A DNA stretch of 20,501 nucleotides, from positions 1 through 20,501 of the forward strand of contig DHOG01000179.1 in the NCBI GenBank assembly GCA_002410715.1, given 5' to 3'. Below the pieces are notes generated by a model that ran no database searches, had not been told where the DNA came from, and worked only from the letters and a program-made list of their open reading frames with translations. A program made the translations under genes and the position numbers. Below are positions 8,605 through 15,991 of the stretch, in pieces. Position 1 is the stretch's first letter, and every line of letters starts with the position of its first letter. The stretch comes from Ruminococcaceae bacterium UBA5396 (lineage in GTDB: Bacteria; Bacillota; Clostridia; Oscillospirales; Acutalibacteraceae).

Positions 8605-8641
8605 TATGCGTATTTATAAAAACACAATTTTTTATGCGTAT
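8605..8641. repeat. Nine-base direct repeat at the mraY 3' end
   Basis: TATGCGTAT occurs at 8605-8613 and again at 8633-8641, 28 nt apart; the second copy overlaps the mraY stop codon. An AT-rich stretch lies between them. It could be a small duplication or a paired binding site, or chance in AT-rich DNA. Confidence 0.3.
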
Positions 8642-9648
8642 AAAATTAAAGCCGCAGCCACAATTCCGCCGCCAATGGTAAGCAACGAAAACACGACAAC
8701 AATTTTGTTTTCGCTCCAGCCCGACATCTCAAAATGATGATGCAGAGGTGCCATTTTGAATAGCCTTTTTCCGCCGCTTGCTTTGAAATACAACACCTGC
8801 AATACTACGGAAAGAATTTCTATTATATAGATCAACCCGACAAAAATAAGCAAGAACGGCTGATTGATGCCAAACGCAAACGCGGTAATAATTCCTCCTA
8901 GAAAGAGTGATCCGGTATCCCCCATAAACACTCTGGCGGGATGAAGATTCCAAACAAGAAATCCTGCAATCGCCCCGGCCGTGACCGCTGCCAGCAGGCT
9001 TTGGCCTAGATAACCTTTTATGCCGGCGGCAACAATAAAGAACAGGGTTGCAAAGAAGCTGACCATCCCGCAGAGTCCATCAATCCCGTCGGTGATGTTG
9101 ACCGCATTGCTCATGCTGACCACAACAAACATTGTAAACGGAACCATCCAGATCCCAAGGTCGATCTTCCCATAATACGGTATATTAACCGAAGTACCGC
9201 CCGCCATATACAGCGACATGGCATAGCCTAGGGCAACCAGCAATTGTCCAAACAGCTTCTGCCTTGCTGTGAGACCTAAATTGCGCTTTTTAACCACCTT
9301 GATAAAATCATCGGCAAACCCAAGAGCGCCGCAAAGGACAGCCAACAAGACACCGCTGAAAAGGCTGGTAAGCGTCAGCTGTGTGGCTTTAAACATTCTG
9401 ATTTGCAGAACATACTCAAAAATAACAACCGCTGCGACAAAGGTCAAAACGGATGCACCTATGAAAAGAACGCCGCCCATGGTGGGAGTTCCCTGTTTCT
9501 TTTTATGCCATGCAGGGCCTATGTCTCTGATTGTCTGCCCGAATTTAAGTCTGTGAAGAAAAGGAATCGCACTGCGGCCCGCCAATGCCGCCATTAGAAA
9601 TGCTGCCAATGCCGAAGCTGCAAGAGCAGTCATGGTTTTTAAATCCAT
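8632..9648 (-). CDS. mraY: Phospho-N-acetylmuramoyl-pentapeptide transferase MraY
   Basis: MraY transfers phospho-MurNAc-pentapeptide to undecaprenyl phosphate, giving lipid I; it is a polytopic membrane enzyme. From ATG 9648 the protein has 338 residues with about ten membrane segments. Signatures seen are GTPTMGG (53-59), the catalytic Asp pair in ADDF (113-114), NITDGIDGL (184-192) and a late HHH motif. The start is uncertain. ATGs at 9648, 9660 and 9693 are all in frame, and the only purine-rich ribosome-binding site (AAAGGA) sits between the last two. It is too close to 9660 and rather far (about 13 nt) from 9648. Both upstream ATGs lie in the arms of a 13-bp inverted repeat. murF, usually just upstream of mraY, is absent. 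Confidence 0.96.
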   Translation of the reverse strand: MDLKTMTALAASALAAFLMAALAGRSAIPFLHRLKFGQTIRDIGPAWHKKKQGTPTMGGVLFIGASVLTFVAAVVIFEYVLQIRMFKATQLTLTSLFSGVLLAVLCGALGFADDFIKVVKKRNLGLTARQKLFGQLLVALGYAMSLYMAGGTSVNIPYYGKIDLGIWMVPFTMFVVVSMSNAVNITDGIDGLCGMVSFFATLFFIVAAGIKGYLGQSLLAAVTAGAIAGFLVWNLHPARVFMGDTGSLFLGGIITAFAFGINQPFLLIFVGLIYIIEILSVVLQVLYFKASGGKRLFKMAPLHHHFEMSGWSENKIVVVFSLLTIGGGIVAAALILYA

Positions 9649-9658
9649 TTTATGACTC

Positions 9659-9693
9659 ATGTCCTTTCCGGGTCTTATATCCGGAAAGGACAT
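9659..9693 (-). promoter_or_regulatory. mraY: 13-bp perfect inverted repeat over the mraY start region
   Basis: Positions 9659-9671 and 9681-9693 are perfect reverse complements (13 bp) around a 9-nt spacer, 36 nt after the murE stop codon. In the minus-strand RNA the 3' arm contains the only ribosome-binding-site-like AAAGGA ahead of mraY, so folding would hide it. No T-run follows, so it is not an ordinary terminator. It is likely a translational or stability element. Confidence 0.6.
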
Positions 9694-9729
9694 AAGACTG
9701 ATTTGAAAAAGGTGTAAGCTGTTTTTTGC

Positions 9730-11169
9730 TTACTGTCCGGCAGTTTGACGCAGCGCATCCGCCACAATTTCACGTTCGTCAAGATGGATACATCCGTCCG
9801 CCAAAATCTGATAGGTTTCATGCCCCTTACCGGCAAGAAGAATGGTGTCCCCGGGCTGGGCATTTGCTATCGCCCAATGAATTGCCTCCACACGGTTTAC
9901 AATCACCTTATACGGCGTTCCTTTCACGGGGATACCCGTCAGGATTTCATCTATAATGGCGTTGGGATTTTCTGTGCGGGGATTGTCGGAAGTTATAATC
10001 AAAAAATCGGACAGCGCAGCTGCAGCAGCCCCCATCAGCGGCCTTTTTGTGCGATCACGGTCGCCGCCACAGCCAAACAGTGTAACCAGCCTTCCACGGC
10101 TGCACTTTTTCATGGTTTCACATATTTTTTCAAGTCCGTCCGGGGTGTGCGCATAATCAATCACGACAGTGAAATCGCGCTCTGTTGGAACAATCTCTGC
10201 CCTTCCCTTTACGCCCTTAACCTGCGCCAGTGTCTGAACCACCTTTTCGAACGGCAATCCGAGGGACAGCGCACAGGATGCGGCTGCCAGCGAATTATAA
10301 ACCGAGAAATCTCCCGGTATGGGAAGCCTCACCCTTCCGATCTCACCAATGCCCACAAGCTCAAAATCAACTCCGTCGGGACGCGGGCGTATGTTTCTTG
10401 CAGTATAGGTGGCCTCATTAAGGTGGGAAGAATAGGTTACGATTGGACATGTTAAGCCCGATATTAATGTTTCAGTGGATGGATCATCCAGATTTACAAC
10501 CGCTTTTCTGCATTGACGAAATAGCTTTTTCTTGCTTTCGAAATAATTCTCCATTGTTTTATGATAATCAAGATGATCCTGTGTGAGGTTGGTAAACACC
10601 GCTGAATCGAATACCAGCCCCCCCACCCGATCCTGATCAAGCGCGTGGGATGAAACCTCCATCACGGTATAGGTGCAGCCCTCGGCTACCATCAGCGCAA
10701 GCATACTTTGAAGATCATACGGATCGGGGGTTGTATGACCGGACGGAAGCACCCTGTCACCAATCATGTTCTGTATTGTGCCGATTAGACCCACCTTATG
10801 GCTGCAGGATTCCAACAGTGCTTTGAGCATATAGGTTGTAGAAGTCTTACCGTTTGTTCCGGTTACTCCGACCAGATGAAGGTGCTGTGCCGGCTCACCG
10901 AACCAGTTTGCGCACATATTTGGCCATGCCGCACGTGTAGACGGAACAATCAGCTGTCCGACACAGCCGGTATCCTTCTCGGCCACAATCACCGCCGCTC
11001 CGGCCTTCTCGGCCTGGGCGGCGAAGCGGTGTCCATCGACGTTTGCACCCTTTATGCACACAAATACCCACCCTTCGGCAACGCGGCGGGAGTCGCAGGT
11101 AATACCGGCTATCTCCCTGTCACAGCCTTCGGCAAGGGAAATCCCCTTCATAAGTTCAGACAGCTTCAT
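9730..11169 (-). CDS. murE: UDP-MurNAc-tripeptide synthetase MurE
   Basis: This ATP-dependent cytoplasmic ligase adds the third amino acid to UDP-MurNAc-L-Ala-D-Glu. It has 479 residues in three domains: a UDP-binding N-domain (about 1-95), a central ATPase with P-loop GTNGKTS (104-110), and a C-terminal ligase domain. The DNPR motif at 395-398 is the established marker of meso-diaminopimelate specificity, so the organism probably has DAP-type peptidoglycan. The start is ATG 11169, with GGGAGG 7 nt upstream; a further ATG at 11187 overlaps this region and lacks its own site. The PBP gene ends 59 nt upstream and mraY follows after about 80 nt. No murF or murD neighbour is present. Confidence 0.96.
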   Translation of the reverse strand: MKLSELMKGISLAEGCDREIAGITCDSRRVAEGWVFVCIKGANVDGHRFAAQAEKAGAAVIVAEKDTGCVGQLIVPSTRAAWPNMCANWFGEPAQHLHLVGVTGTNGKTSTTYMLKALLESCSHKVGLIGTIQNMIGDRVLPSGHTTPDPYDLQSMLALMVAEGCTYTVMEVSSHALDQDRVGGLVFDSAVFTNLTQDHLDYHKTMENYFESKKKLFRQCRKAVVNLDDPSTETLISGLTCPIVTYSSHLNEATYTARNIRPRPDGVDFELVGIGEIGRVRLPIPGDFSVYNSLAAASCALSLGLPFEKVVQTLAQVKGVKGRAEIVPTERDFTVVIDYAHTPDGLEKICETMKKCSRGRLVTLFGCGGDRDRTKRPLMGAAAAALSDFLIITSDNPRTENPNAIIDEILTGIPVKGTPYKVIVNRVEAIHWAIANAQPGDTILLAGKGHETYQILADGCIHLDEREIVADALRQTAGQ

Positions 11170-11228
11170 AATCAAACCTCCCCACACATAAACGGCATCT
11201 TATATATAAAGTATGCGCGATATGTGGT

Positions 11229-13487
11229 TTACTCAATACGATCTTCGTACACAAAGCTAATTTTTACTACTGTACCGAGCGGCACTTTCTTTCCCGCCTC
11301 AACGCTTTGGACGGAGGCTTTTGCCTCGCCGCTGTCGGTACCAAGACCACTCATCTGTATGTTAATTTTATGATTAGCAGCGGCAACATTGGCCTGCGCC
11401 ATTGTCATACCCTTGAAATCGGGGATTGTGGTGGTTTGCGAAAGCTTTCCTTCCTCGGTGTAAAGAACCACCGTGCCGTATCTCGGTATACTCTCGCCTT
11501 TCTCAGGAACCTGTTTGATCACCGTTTCTCCGCTGCCGACCACCTGATATTTTAGGTCGCTGTTTTTCAGCATGGTCTGTGCAACCGACACCTTTTTATT
11601 GGTCACATTCGGAGTGGAACGATCCATAGCGGCTTTTTCTTCTTCGGTATAGGACGGCTCAACGCCGAGATATGGCAAAGCTTCCGCCATCACTTTCTGC
11701 GCAACCGGGGCGGCCAATGTTCCGCCAAACCGGATAGTCGTCTGCGGTTCATCCAGCATGACAAGAATTGCATATCTTGGGTCGTCGGCTGGTGCAAACC
11801 CAGAAAATGAGGCAACAACGTCTTTGGTTTTGTTTTTTACATTTTGGTCTGTTTTATCCGAGGTTCCCGTTTTGCCGGCCATGCGATATCCCGGAATATA
11901 TGCATTCTTGGCACCGCCCCCATTAACCGAATCTGCAAGCATTTTATTTACCCGGTTTGAGGTGCTTTCTGAAATAACCTGCCTCTTTATGATAGGATCG
12001 GTATTGGAAATCACATTTCCGTTGCTGTCCAGAACCTGTTGAACCACATAGGGCTGCATCAGTTTGCCGCCGTTTGCAACCGCCGACATTGCAGCAATCA
12101 TTTGAATCGGCGTTACTTTAAAATTCTGGCCAAAGGATGATACCGAAAGATTCAAGAGATTTAGTTCGCCTTCATCGAAATACAGTAAATCCGTAACCTT
12201 GGATTCGCTCAGCATATCAATCCCGGTTCGCTCTGTGAAGCCAAACCCGTTGAAGTATTTATAAAACAGCTTACCGCCGAGCTTCTGTCCTACTTCCATA
12301 AAAGCAGGATTGCATGAGCTTGAAATGGCTTCGGCAAAGTTCAGAGAACCATGACCGCCTGGTTTGTGACACCGAATATAACGATCATTGACTTTCAGCC
12401 CGCCCCTGCAGAAAAAGCGGGTATTTTCGTTTACAGTCCCTTCCTCAATGCCCATAGATGCAGTAAACGTTTTAAAGACAGAACCGGGATCGTAAAAGTC
12501 TGCGATCGGCTTGTTTACCCATTGCTCCTCACGGGCTTTCTTGAGTGCAGCTGACCTTTCGTCCCCCGAAAGCAGTGCAATCTTGGTCTGCAGGTCGGGG
12601 TTGGTTACCGTCATGGGTTGATTGGGATCAAAATCGCCCTTGGTTGCCATTGCTATGATTGCCCCTGTGTCGACATCCATAACAATGACCGAGCCGCGGT
12701 TGGTACTTCCGGTTTCCTTAACCGCGATCTCTAGATACTTTTCGGCATAATATTGAACCGCACTGTCAATCGTGAGCACAAGACTGTTGCCGTCCTGCCC
12801 GTCAATGGCTTTTTCAAACCTCAGTTTTACGTCAAGGTCGTCACCCCAACCGTTTTTTGCGGTTACAATTCGTCCGGGTTTGCCTGCAAGGTTTTTTTCG
12901 TAATACGCTTCCAATCCATACAATCCGTTATTATCAGTCCCGGTAAATCCGAGGACAGAGGATGCCAAACTGCTCAGGGGATAATACCTTTTATAATCCT
13001 CTATAATGCGGAAAACACCTTCAAGCTTATGATCCTGTATCCATTCGCTTAGCGCAACGCGCAGCGGATACTCGATTTTTGCCTTTACGATTTCATACTG
13101 TGAGTTCTTTTTTAGCGTTTTTTTATAAAGCTTTTCGCGGTCTACTTCCAGCAGCTTGCTCAAATCATCCGCAATTTTCACTCTCGTTTCTTGGTTCTTG
13201 ATGCTGTTGGGAGACATAATCACAGTCCAAACGGTAGCCGACTGGGCAAGAACCGTCATTTTGGAATCATATATTGTGCCTCGTTTGGGTGAAGTAACAT
13301 TGTCGCTCATCTGCTGCTGGACTGCTTTTTCACGCCAATAATCCGCCTCGGCAATCTGAATCACGGACAGCTTGCCAAGAACACCAATGCAAAAGCAAAG
13401 CATTAAGGCGAGCACAATAATGGAACGACGCCACATCTGCCGGGTGGGCGCTTTTGTAGTAACTTTATTCTTTACGCTCTTCGCCAT
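11229..13487 (-). CDS. ftsI: Class B penicillin-binding protein with two PASTA domains (FtsI/PBP2B/SpoVD type)
   Basis: This is the transpeptidase that cross-links septal peptidoglycan with FtsW. The 752-residue protein has a short cytoplasmic tail, one membrane anchor (about 22-40) and a dimerisation/pedestal region starting at RGTIYD (about 69). The transpeptidase domain has SVFK with Ser336 as acylation site, SCN (391-393) and KTG (539-541). Two PASTA domains end the protein (about 623-678 and 686-748). Two PASTA repeats resemble Bacillus PBP2B, whereas Bacillus SpoVD has one. Only one such PBP gene is present here, so it may serve both vegetative division and sporulation. The ATG at 13487 is preceded by AAAGGCAGG. 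The 228-nt upstream gap carries promoter- and terminator-like elements, so this gene may be partly uncoupled from mraZ-rsmH-ftsL. Confidence 0.95.
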   Translation of the reverse strand: MAKSVKNKVTTKAPTRQMWRRSIIVLALMLCFCIGVLGKLSVIQIAEADYWREKAVQQQMSDNVTSPKRGTIYDSKMTVLAQSATVWTVIMSPNSIKNQETRVKIADDLSKLLEVDREKLYKKTLKKNSQYEIVKAKIEYPLRVALSEWIQDHKLEGVFRIIEDYKRYYPLSSLASSVLGFTGTDNNGLYGLEAYYEKNLAGKPGRIVTAKNGWGDDLDVKLRFEKAIDGQDGNSLVLTIDSAVQYYAEKYLEIAVKETGSTNRGSVIVMDVDTGAIIAMATKGDFDPNQPMTVTNPDLQTKIALLSGDERSAALKKAREEQWVNKPIADFYDPGSVFKTFTASMGIEEGTVNENTRFFCRGGLKVNDRYIRCHKPGGHGSLNFAEAISSSCNPAFMEVGQKLGGKLFYKYFNGFGFTERTGIDMLSESKVTDLLYFDEGELNLLNLSVSSFGQNFKVTPIQMIAAMSAVANGGKLMQPYVVQQVLDSNGNVISNTDPIIKRQVISESTSNRVNKMLADSVNGGGAKNAYIPGYRMAGKTGTSDKTDQNVKNKTKDVVASFSGFAPADDPRYAILVMLDEPQTTIRFGGTLAAPVAQKVMAEALPYLGVEPSYTEEEKAAMDRSTPNVTNKKVSVAQTMLKNSDLKYQVVGSGETVIKQVPEKGESIPRYGTVVLYTEEGKLSQTTTIPDFKGMTMAQANVAAANHKINIQMSGLGTDSGEAKASVQSVEAGKKVPLGTVVKISFVYEDRIE

Positions 13488-13545
13488 AAAAAACCTGCCT
13501 TTCCGTACCTTCGGTTTGAAAGCTACAAATATTCAATTCAGGTGG

Positions 13546-13571
13546 AAAAACGCACTGCCGCAAAGCGGCAG
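13546..13571 (-). terminator. Terminator-like hairpin in the PBP leader
   Basis: A perfect 7-bp GC-rich stem (13565-13571 with 13555-13561, 3-nt loop) is followed on the minus strand by TGCG and then five T residues (13550-13546). It lies 58 nt before the PBP start codon, downstream of a perfect TATAAT. A second 6-bp stem (GGGAAA with TTTCCC) is immediately upstream. The 4-nt offset before the T-run suggests a weak terminator or attenuator. Confidence 0.45.
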
Positions 13572-13605
13572 GAGGGAAAAGCCCAAAATCAGTTTCCCGG
13601 GTTGA

Positions 13606-13648
13606 ATTATATTTCAGCCTTATCCTCCCTGAAAGAAAAGAGAGTCAA
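13606..13648 (-). promoter_or_regulatory. Candidate promoter region for the class B PBP
   Basis: A perfect TATAAT lies at 13611-13606 on the minus strand, but its -35 partners match at best 3 of 6. An overlapping alternative is TTGACT (13648-13643, 5 of 6), 18-nt spacer, GATAAG (13624-13619, 4 of 6). Either would give an internal start within the dcw operon and a leader of about 110-125 nt containing the hairpin at 13546-13571. Confidence 0.35.
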
Positions 13649-13669
13649 GATTTATTCATCCCAACTCTC
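13631..13669 (-). terminator. Possible weak terminator after ftsL
   Basis: A 6-bp stem (13664-13669 with 13640-13645) with an 18-nt loop is followed on the minus strand by the T-rich run TTTTCTTTC. It lies about 50 nt after the ftsL stop codon. The short stem and long loop make it weak; it may cause partial termination before the PBP gene. Confidence 0.25.
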
Positions 13670-13715
13670 AGCGTTGTGAGAACCCGATGATAAGCCCTCA
13701 CTCATACTTATTGAA

Positions 13716-14219
13716 TCATTCAAACAGGTATGCCAGTTGCGTGAAAAAATTTCCAATTGAAGCTAAAGTCGTTTCAAATACATTGGAATCGGTTTTCTTT
13801 GATACAACCGCTTTGTCGCCGTTTTCCGACTCAATATACTCGATTTGAGACGATTCAATTTTTTGCATTCCCAGCACGTTATATGCGTATTCTTCGACGC
13901 TTTTTGTCGAAGTCTTGCTTGCCAATTGGTCAGTCAGACGGATTTTCTCGCTCTGCAGCTCGGTTAGCCGCTTTTCCATGGTGTTGATTTTATCATCCAT
14001 TTCGGTCAGCCTTACCTTGCTCATAATCATCATTCCGATTACGGTAACCACCAAAGCCGCAACACATAAGGTAGCAACAGTATTCAGCAGAGACTGAATG
14101 GCATTTCTGCGCTGTTTCTCTTTTTGCAGTTTTTTGTTGGTATGTAGCTTTACGATTTTTGCCGGCCGCTCCTCGAAAAGCGAAAGGTCATAAGCCTCGG
14201 TTCCCCGGTTTATTGCCAT
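13716..14219 (-). CDS. ftsL: Cell division protein FtsL-like
   Basis: FtsL is a small bitopic divisome protein that forms a coiled-coil complex with DivIC/FtsB and FtsQ/DivIB and helps activate FtsW-FtsI. From ATG 14219 the protein has 167 residues: a basic cytoplasmic tail (about 1-43), one membrane segment (about 46-67), a heptad-rich coiled coil (about 68-100), and an acidic end containing EEYAYNVLGM. Sequence similarity in this family is low, so the call rests mainly on topology and on its place between rsmH and the PBP. GAGGTGA, overlapping the rsmH stop codon, is 5 nt before ATG 14219; the GTG at 14228 falls inside that site. The 10-nt gap implies translational coupling to rsmH. Confidence 0.85.
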   Translation of the reverse strand: MAINRGTEAYDLSLFEERPAKIVKLHTNKKLQKEKQRRNAIQSLLNTVATLCVAALVVTVIGMMIMSKVRLTEMDDKINTMEKRLTELQSEKIRLTDQLASKTSTKSVEEYAYNVLGMQKIESSQIEYIESENGDKAVVSKKTDSNVFETTLASIGNFFTQLAYLFE

Positions 14220-14229
14220 TCTTCTCACC

Positions 14230-15198
14230 TCAATCGTTCAAATTATGAATCTTTTCTATACAACGAAGCTTTGCGCTTCTGCTTCTTGGGTTGTTTTCCA
14301 GTTCCTCTTTTGATGCTTCCACCGGCTTGCGCAAAACCTGTCGCGCAGCAGGTGTACGTCCACATACGCATACCGGAAACTCCGGCGGACAGATACAGCC
14401 CTTGCACCACTTTACAAAACGCTGCTTTACCATGCGGTCTTCAAGGGAGTGAAATGTTATAACCGCAAGCCTGCCATTCACTTTCAGGAGTGAAAAAGCG
14501 GTATCAAGGACTTCAGACAGACAATCCAGTTCCCCGTTAACCGCAATACGCAGCGCCTGAAACACTTTTCTGGCGGGGTGACCGTTCCTGCGATAGGAAG
14601 CCGGCACCGAATTTTTGATAAGCTCGGCTAACCGACCGGTGGTTGTGATTGCTTGTACTTCCCGCTCACGAACAATGGAGCGGGCAATGGGGCGGGCGTA
14701 TTTTTCTTCCCCGTAACGATAAAATATCTCTGCAAGCTGTTTTTCATCCAATGTATTGACAAGATGAGCGGCGGTGTTACCCGTTTGGCTCATTCGCATA
14801 TCCAGATGAGCATCTGCATGATAGGAAAAACCGCGTTCCGGTGCGTCAAGCTGGTGGGAAGAAACCCCGATATCCATCAGAATACCGTCCACCGACTTTA
14901 TTCCAAGATCATCAAGCACTCGTTTCATTTCGACAAAGTTTGCGCGGATTACGCGAGCAGGAAGCCCTTCCAGCCTCCCTGATGCCTCTTTCACCGCATC
15001 AGGATCCTGGTCAATTGCGATCAGCCGCCCTGCTTTAAGGCGGGATGCAATTTCAAAGGAATGACCTCCGCCCCCGGCTGTCGCATCAAGATATATCCCA
15101 TCCTCATGGATGTTCAGCGTTTGTATGGTTTCATCAAGCAAAACCGGTATATGATACGGCAAGCCTTTATGTCTGCCGGAGCATGTTTGCCCGCCCAT
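14230..15198 (-). CDS. rsmH: 16S rRNA (cytosine-1402 N4) methyltransferase RsmH/MraW
   Basis: RsmH uses S-adenosylmethionine to methylate N4 of C1402 in the ribosomal P site. The 322-residue protein begins, after a short variable stretch, with LPYHIPVLLDETI, typical of the family. The SAM-binding loop LDATAGGGGHS is at 37-47. The C-terminal part carries several Cys residues (CKGCICPPEFPVCVC), as is common in RsmH, and ends with the conserved NPRSRSAKLR. The ATG at 15198 is preceded by AAGGCGGTG. mraZ ends 30 nt upstream and ftsL begins 10 nt downstream, the standard start of dcw operons. Confidence 0.97.
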   Translation of the reverse strand: MGGQTCSGRHKGLPYHIPVLLDETIQTLNIHEDGIYLDATAGGGGHSFEIASRLKAGRLIAIDQDPDAVKEASGRLEGLPARVIRANFVEMKRVLDDLGIKSVDGILMDIGVSSHQLDAPERGFSYHADAHLDMRMSQTGNTAAHLVNTLDEKQLAEIFYRYGEEKYARPIARSIVREREVQAITTTGRLAELIKNSVPASYRRNGHPARKVFQALRIAVNGELDCLSEVLDTAFSLLKVNGRLAVITFHSLEDRMVKQRFVKWCKGCICPPEFPVCVCGRTPAARQVLRKPVEASKEELENNPRSRSAKLRCIEKIHNLND

Positions 15199-15228
15199 GC
15201 CGAACCCACCGCCTTTACATTGATTACA

Positions 15229-15648
15229 CTAAAATCCCAGCTCCATGAACTCGTTCTCCACCTCTTCCGGTGTCATTTGGAGACTTTCGGTTTCATATCC
15301 TTCTGGATTCCAAATTTCTGCCCTGTTGCCGGCGCCGATTACCAGCGCCCGCTTTTGAAGTGATGCATATCCAAGCAGATGTCGTGGGAGCAGGATTCGG
15401 CCCTGTGAGTCGACCTGCACATCGGCAGCGTTGGATGAAAGGTAGCGCTGAAGCTTACGCGCCTTGGTAAAAGGCATTTCAGCAAGTCCCTGCTGGAGCT
15501 TGTCCCATTCCTCCATGGAATACAGGCTGACGCAATGATCCATAACAGCCGCGGCAATAAAGCAATCGCCCAGCTTTTCACGAAGCTTAGCCGGCACAAA
15601 AATGCGCCCCTTCGCATCGATATTATGTTCATATCGGCCGTATAACAT
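15229..15648 (-). CDS. mraZ: Transcriptional regulator MraZ
   Basis: MraZ is a ring-forming DNA-binding protein with two AbrB/SpoVT-like domains that regulates its own dcw operon. From ATG 15648 it has 139 residues, close to the usual 140-150. The duplicated signature is clear: DAKGRIFVPAKLR at 11-23 and DSQGRILLPRHL at 80-91. The in-frame ATG at 15702 would add 18 residues not seen in MraZ, whereas MLYGRYEHNIDAKGR is the canonical start. The upstream purine-rich stretch offers AAGGAAGG about 14 nt and GGGG 6 nt before the ATG. A promoter and five 10-nt repeats matching known MraZ operator architecture lie upstream, so autoregulation is very likely. Confidence 0.97.
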   Translation of the reverse strand: MLYGRYEHNIDAKGRIFVPAKLREKLGDCFIAAAVMDHCVSLYSMEEWDKLQQGLAEMPFTKARKLQRYLSSNAADVQVDSQGRILLPRHLLGYASLQKRALVIGAGNRAEIWNPEGYETESLQMTPEEVENEFMELGF

Positions 15649-15673
15649 GGTTTGCCCCGTTTCCTTCCTTTTA

Positions 15674-15693
15674 TGTGGTTTATTTAAACCACA
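15674..15693 (-). repeat. Nine-base-arm palindrome in the mraZ 5' untranslated region
   Basis: Perfect 9-base arms (15674-15682 and 15685-15693) around a 2-base centre lie just upstream of the purine-rich mraZ ribosome-binding region. In RNA this would form an AT-rich hairpin near the site; in DNA it is operator-like. It is separate from the MraZ-type 10-nt repeats. Its role is unknown. Confidence 0.45.
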
Positions 15694-15730
15694 CGCAACC
15701 ATTGTTGAAAACTCTGTGGAAAATGTTGAA

Positions 15731-15781
15731 ACTCACCACTTGTCACCACTTCGTCACACTTTACACTACTTTCAACCACTC
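15731..15781 (-). promoter_or_regulatory. mraZ: Five-unit MraZ-box array
   Basis: Read on the minus strand, AGTGG, AGTAG, AGTGT, AGTGG and AGTGG begin at 15780, 15770, 15760, 15750 and 15740, exactly one per 10 nt, about one helical turn. The bases after each core also resemble each other (consensus AGTGGTGAnn). Known MraZ operators are direct repeats at the same 10-nt spacing (TGGGN-type in E. coli, AAAGTGG-type in mollicutes). The array starts at about +2 of the predicted transcript, so bound MraZ would block promoter clearance. Three units match AGTGG exactly and two are degenerate. Confidence 0.85.
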
Positions 15782-15788
15782 AATCCCT

Positions 15789-15817
15789 ATTATAGACTGC
15801 CTTTTGGAAAATTGCAA
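15789..15817 (-). promoter_or_regulatory. Sigma-A promoter of the mraZ/dcw operon
   Basis: On the minus strand TTGCAA (15817-15812, 4 of 6) is separated by exactly 17 nt from a perfect TATAAT (15794-15789). Transcription should start near 15782, giving a 5' leader of about 134 nt. The rest of the gap up to 15991 (about 170 nt) is AT-rich and shows no gene. It has only a weak plus-strand TATAAT at 15982 and a 4-bp hairpin before a T-run at 15961. Confidence 0.8.
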
Positions 15818-15991
15818 GTACCGATGTTAATTTTTTACACGTAATTTTCAGGTAAATTATTGTAATTTCTCGCCATATTCGCACAGAACCGCGTTTTTAG
15901 CGTAAATCATACACCAACTTCTTCATTACGGCCTTATAGGCATTCCCTGAAAAATACAGGTTTTTTTACAGTATTTAACGCTATAATGACA

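Noticed and set aside
9745..10455. 236-codon open frame on the plus strand
   Set aside because: It lies wholly antisense to murE, which has all its motifs. The product has no recognisable domain and no ribosome-binding site was seen; it is a shadow frame.
10798..11373. 191-codon plus-strand frame across the murE start and PBP end
   Set aside because: It spans two well-supported minus-strand genes and their gap, with no family resemblance.
15731..15781. Short regular repeats suggesting a CRISPR-like array
   Set aside because: The period is 10 nt, far too short for CRISPR, with no cas genes; position and sequence fit MraZ boxes.
15948..15967. Hairpin followed by seven T residues at 15961
   Set aside because: The stem is only four base pairs (CCTG/CAGG), and no plus-strand gene lies upstream that would need a terminator.
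15982..15987. TATAAT as promoter for the Cys-rich gene
   Set aside because: No -35 element lies at 16-18 nt, and one possible start codon overlaps it. Not called as a feature.
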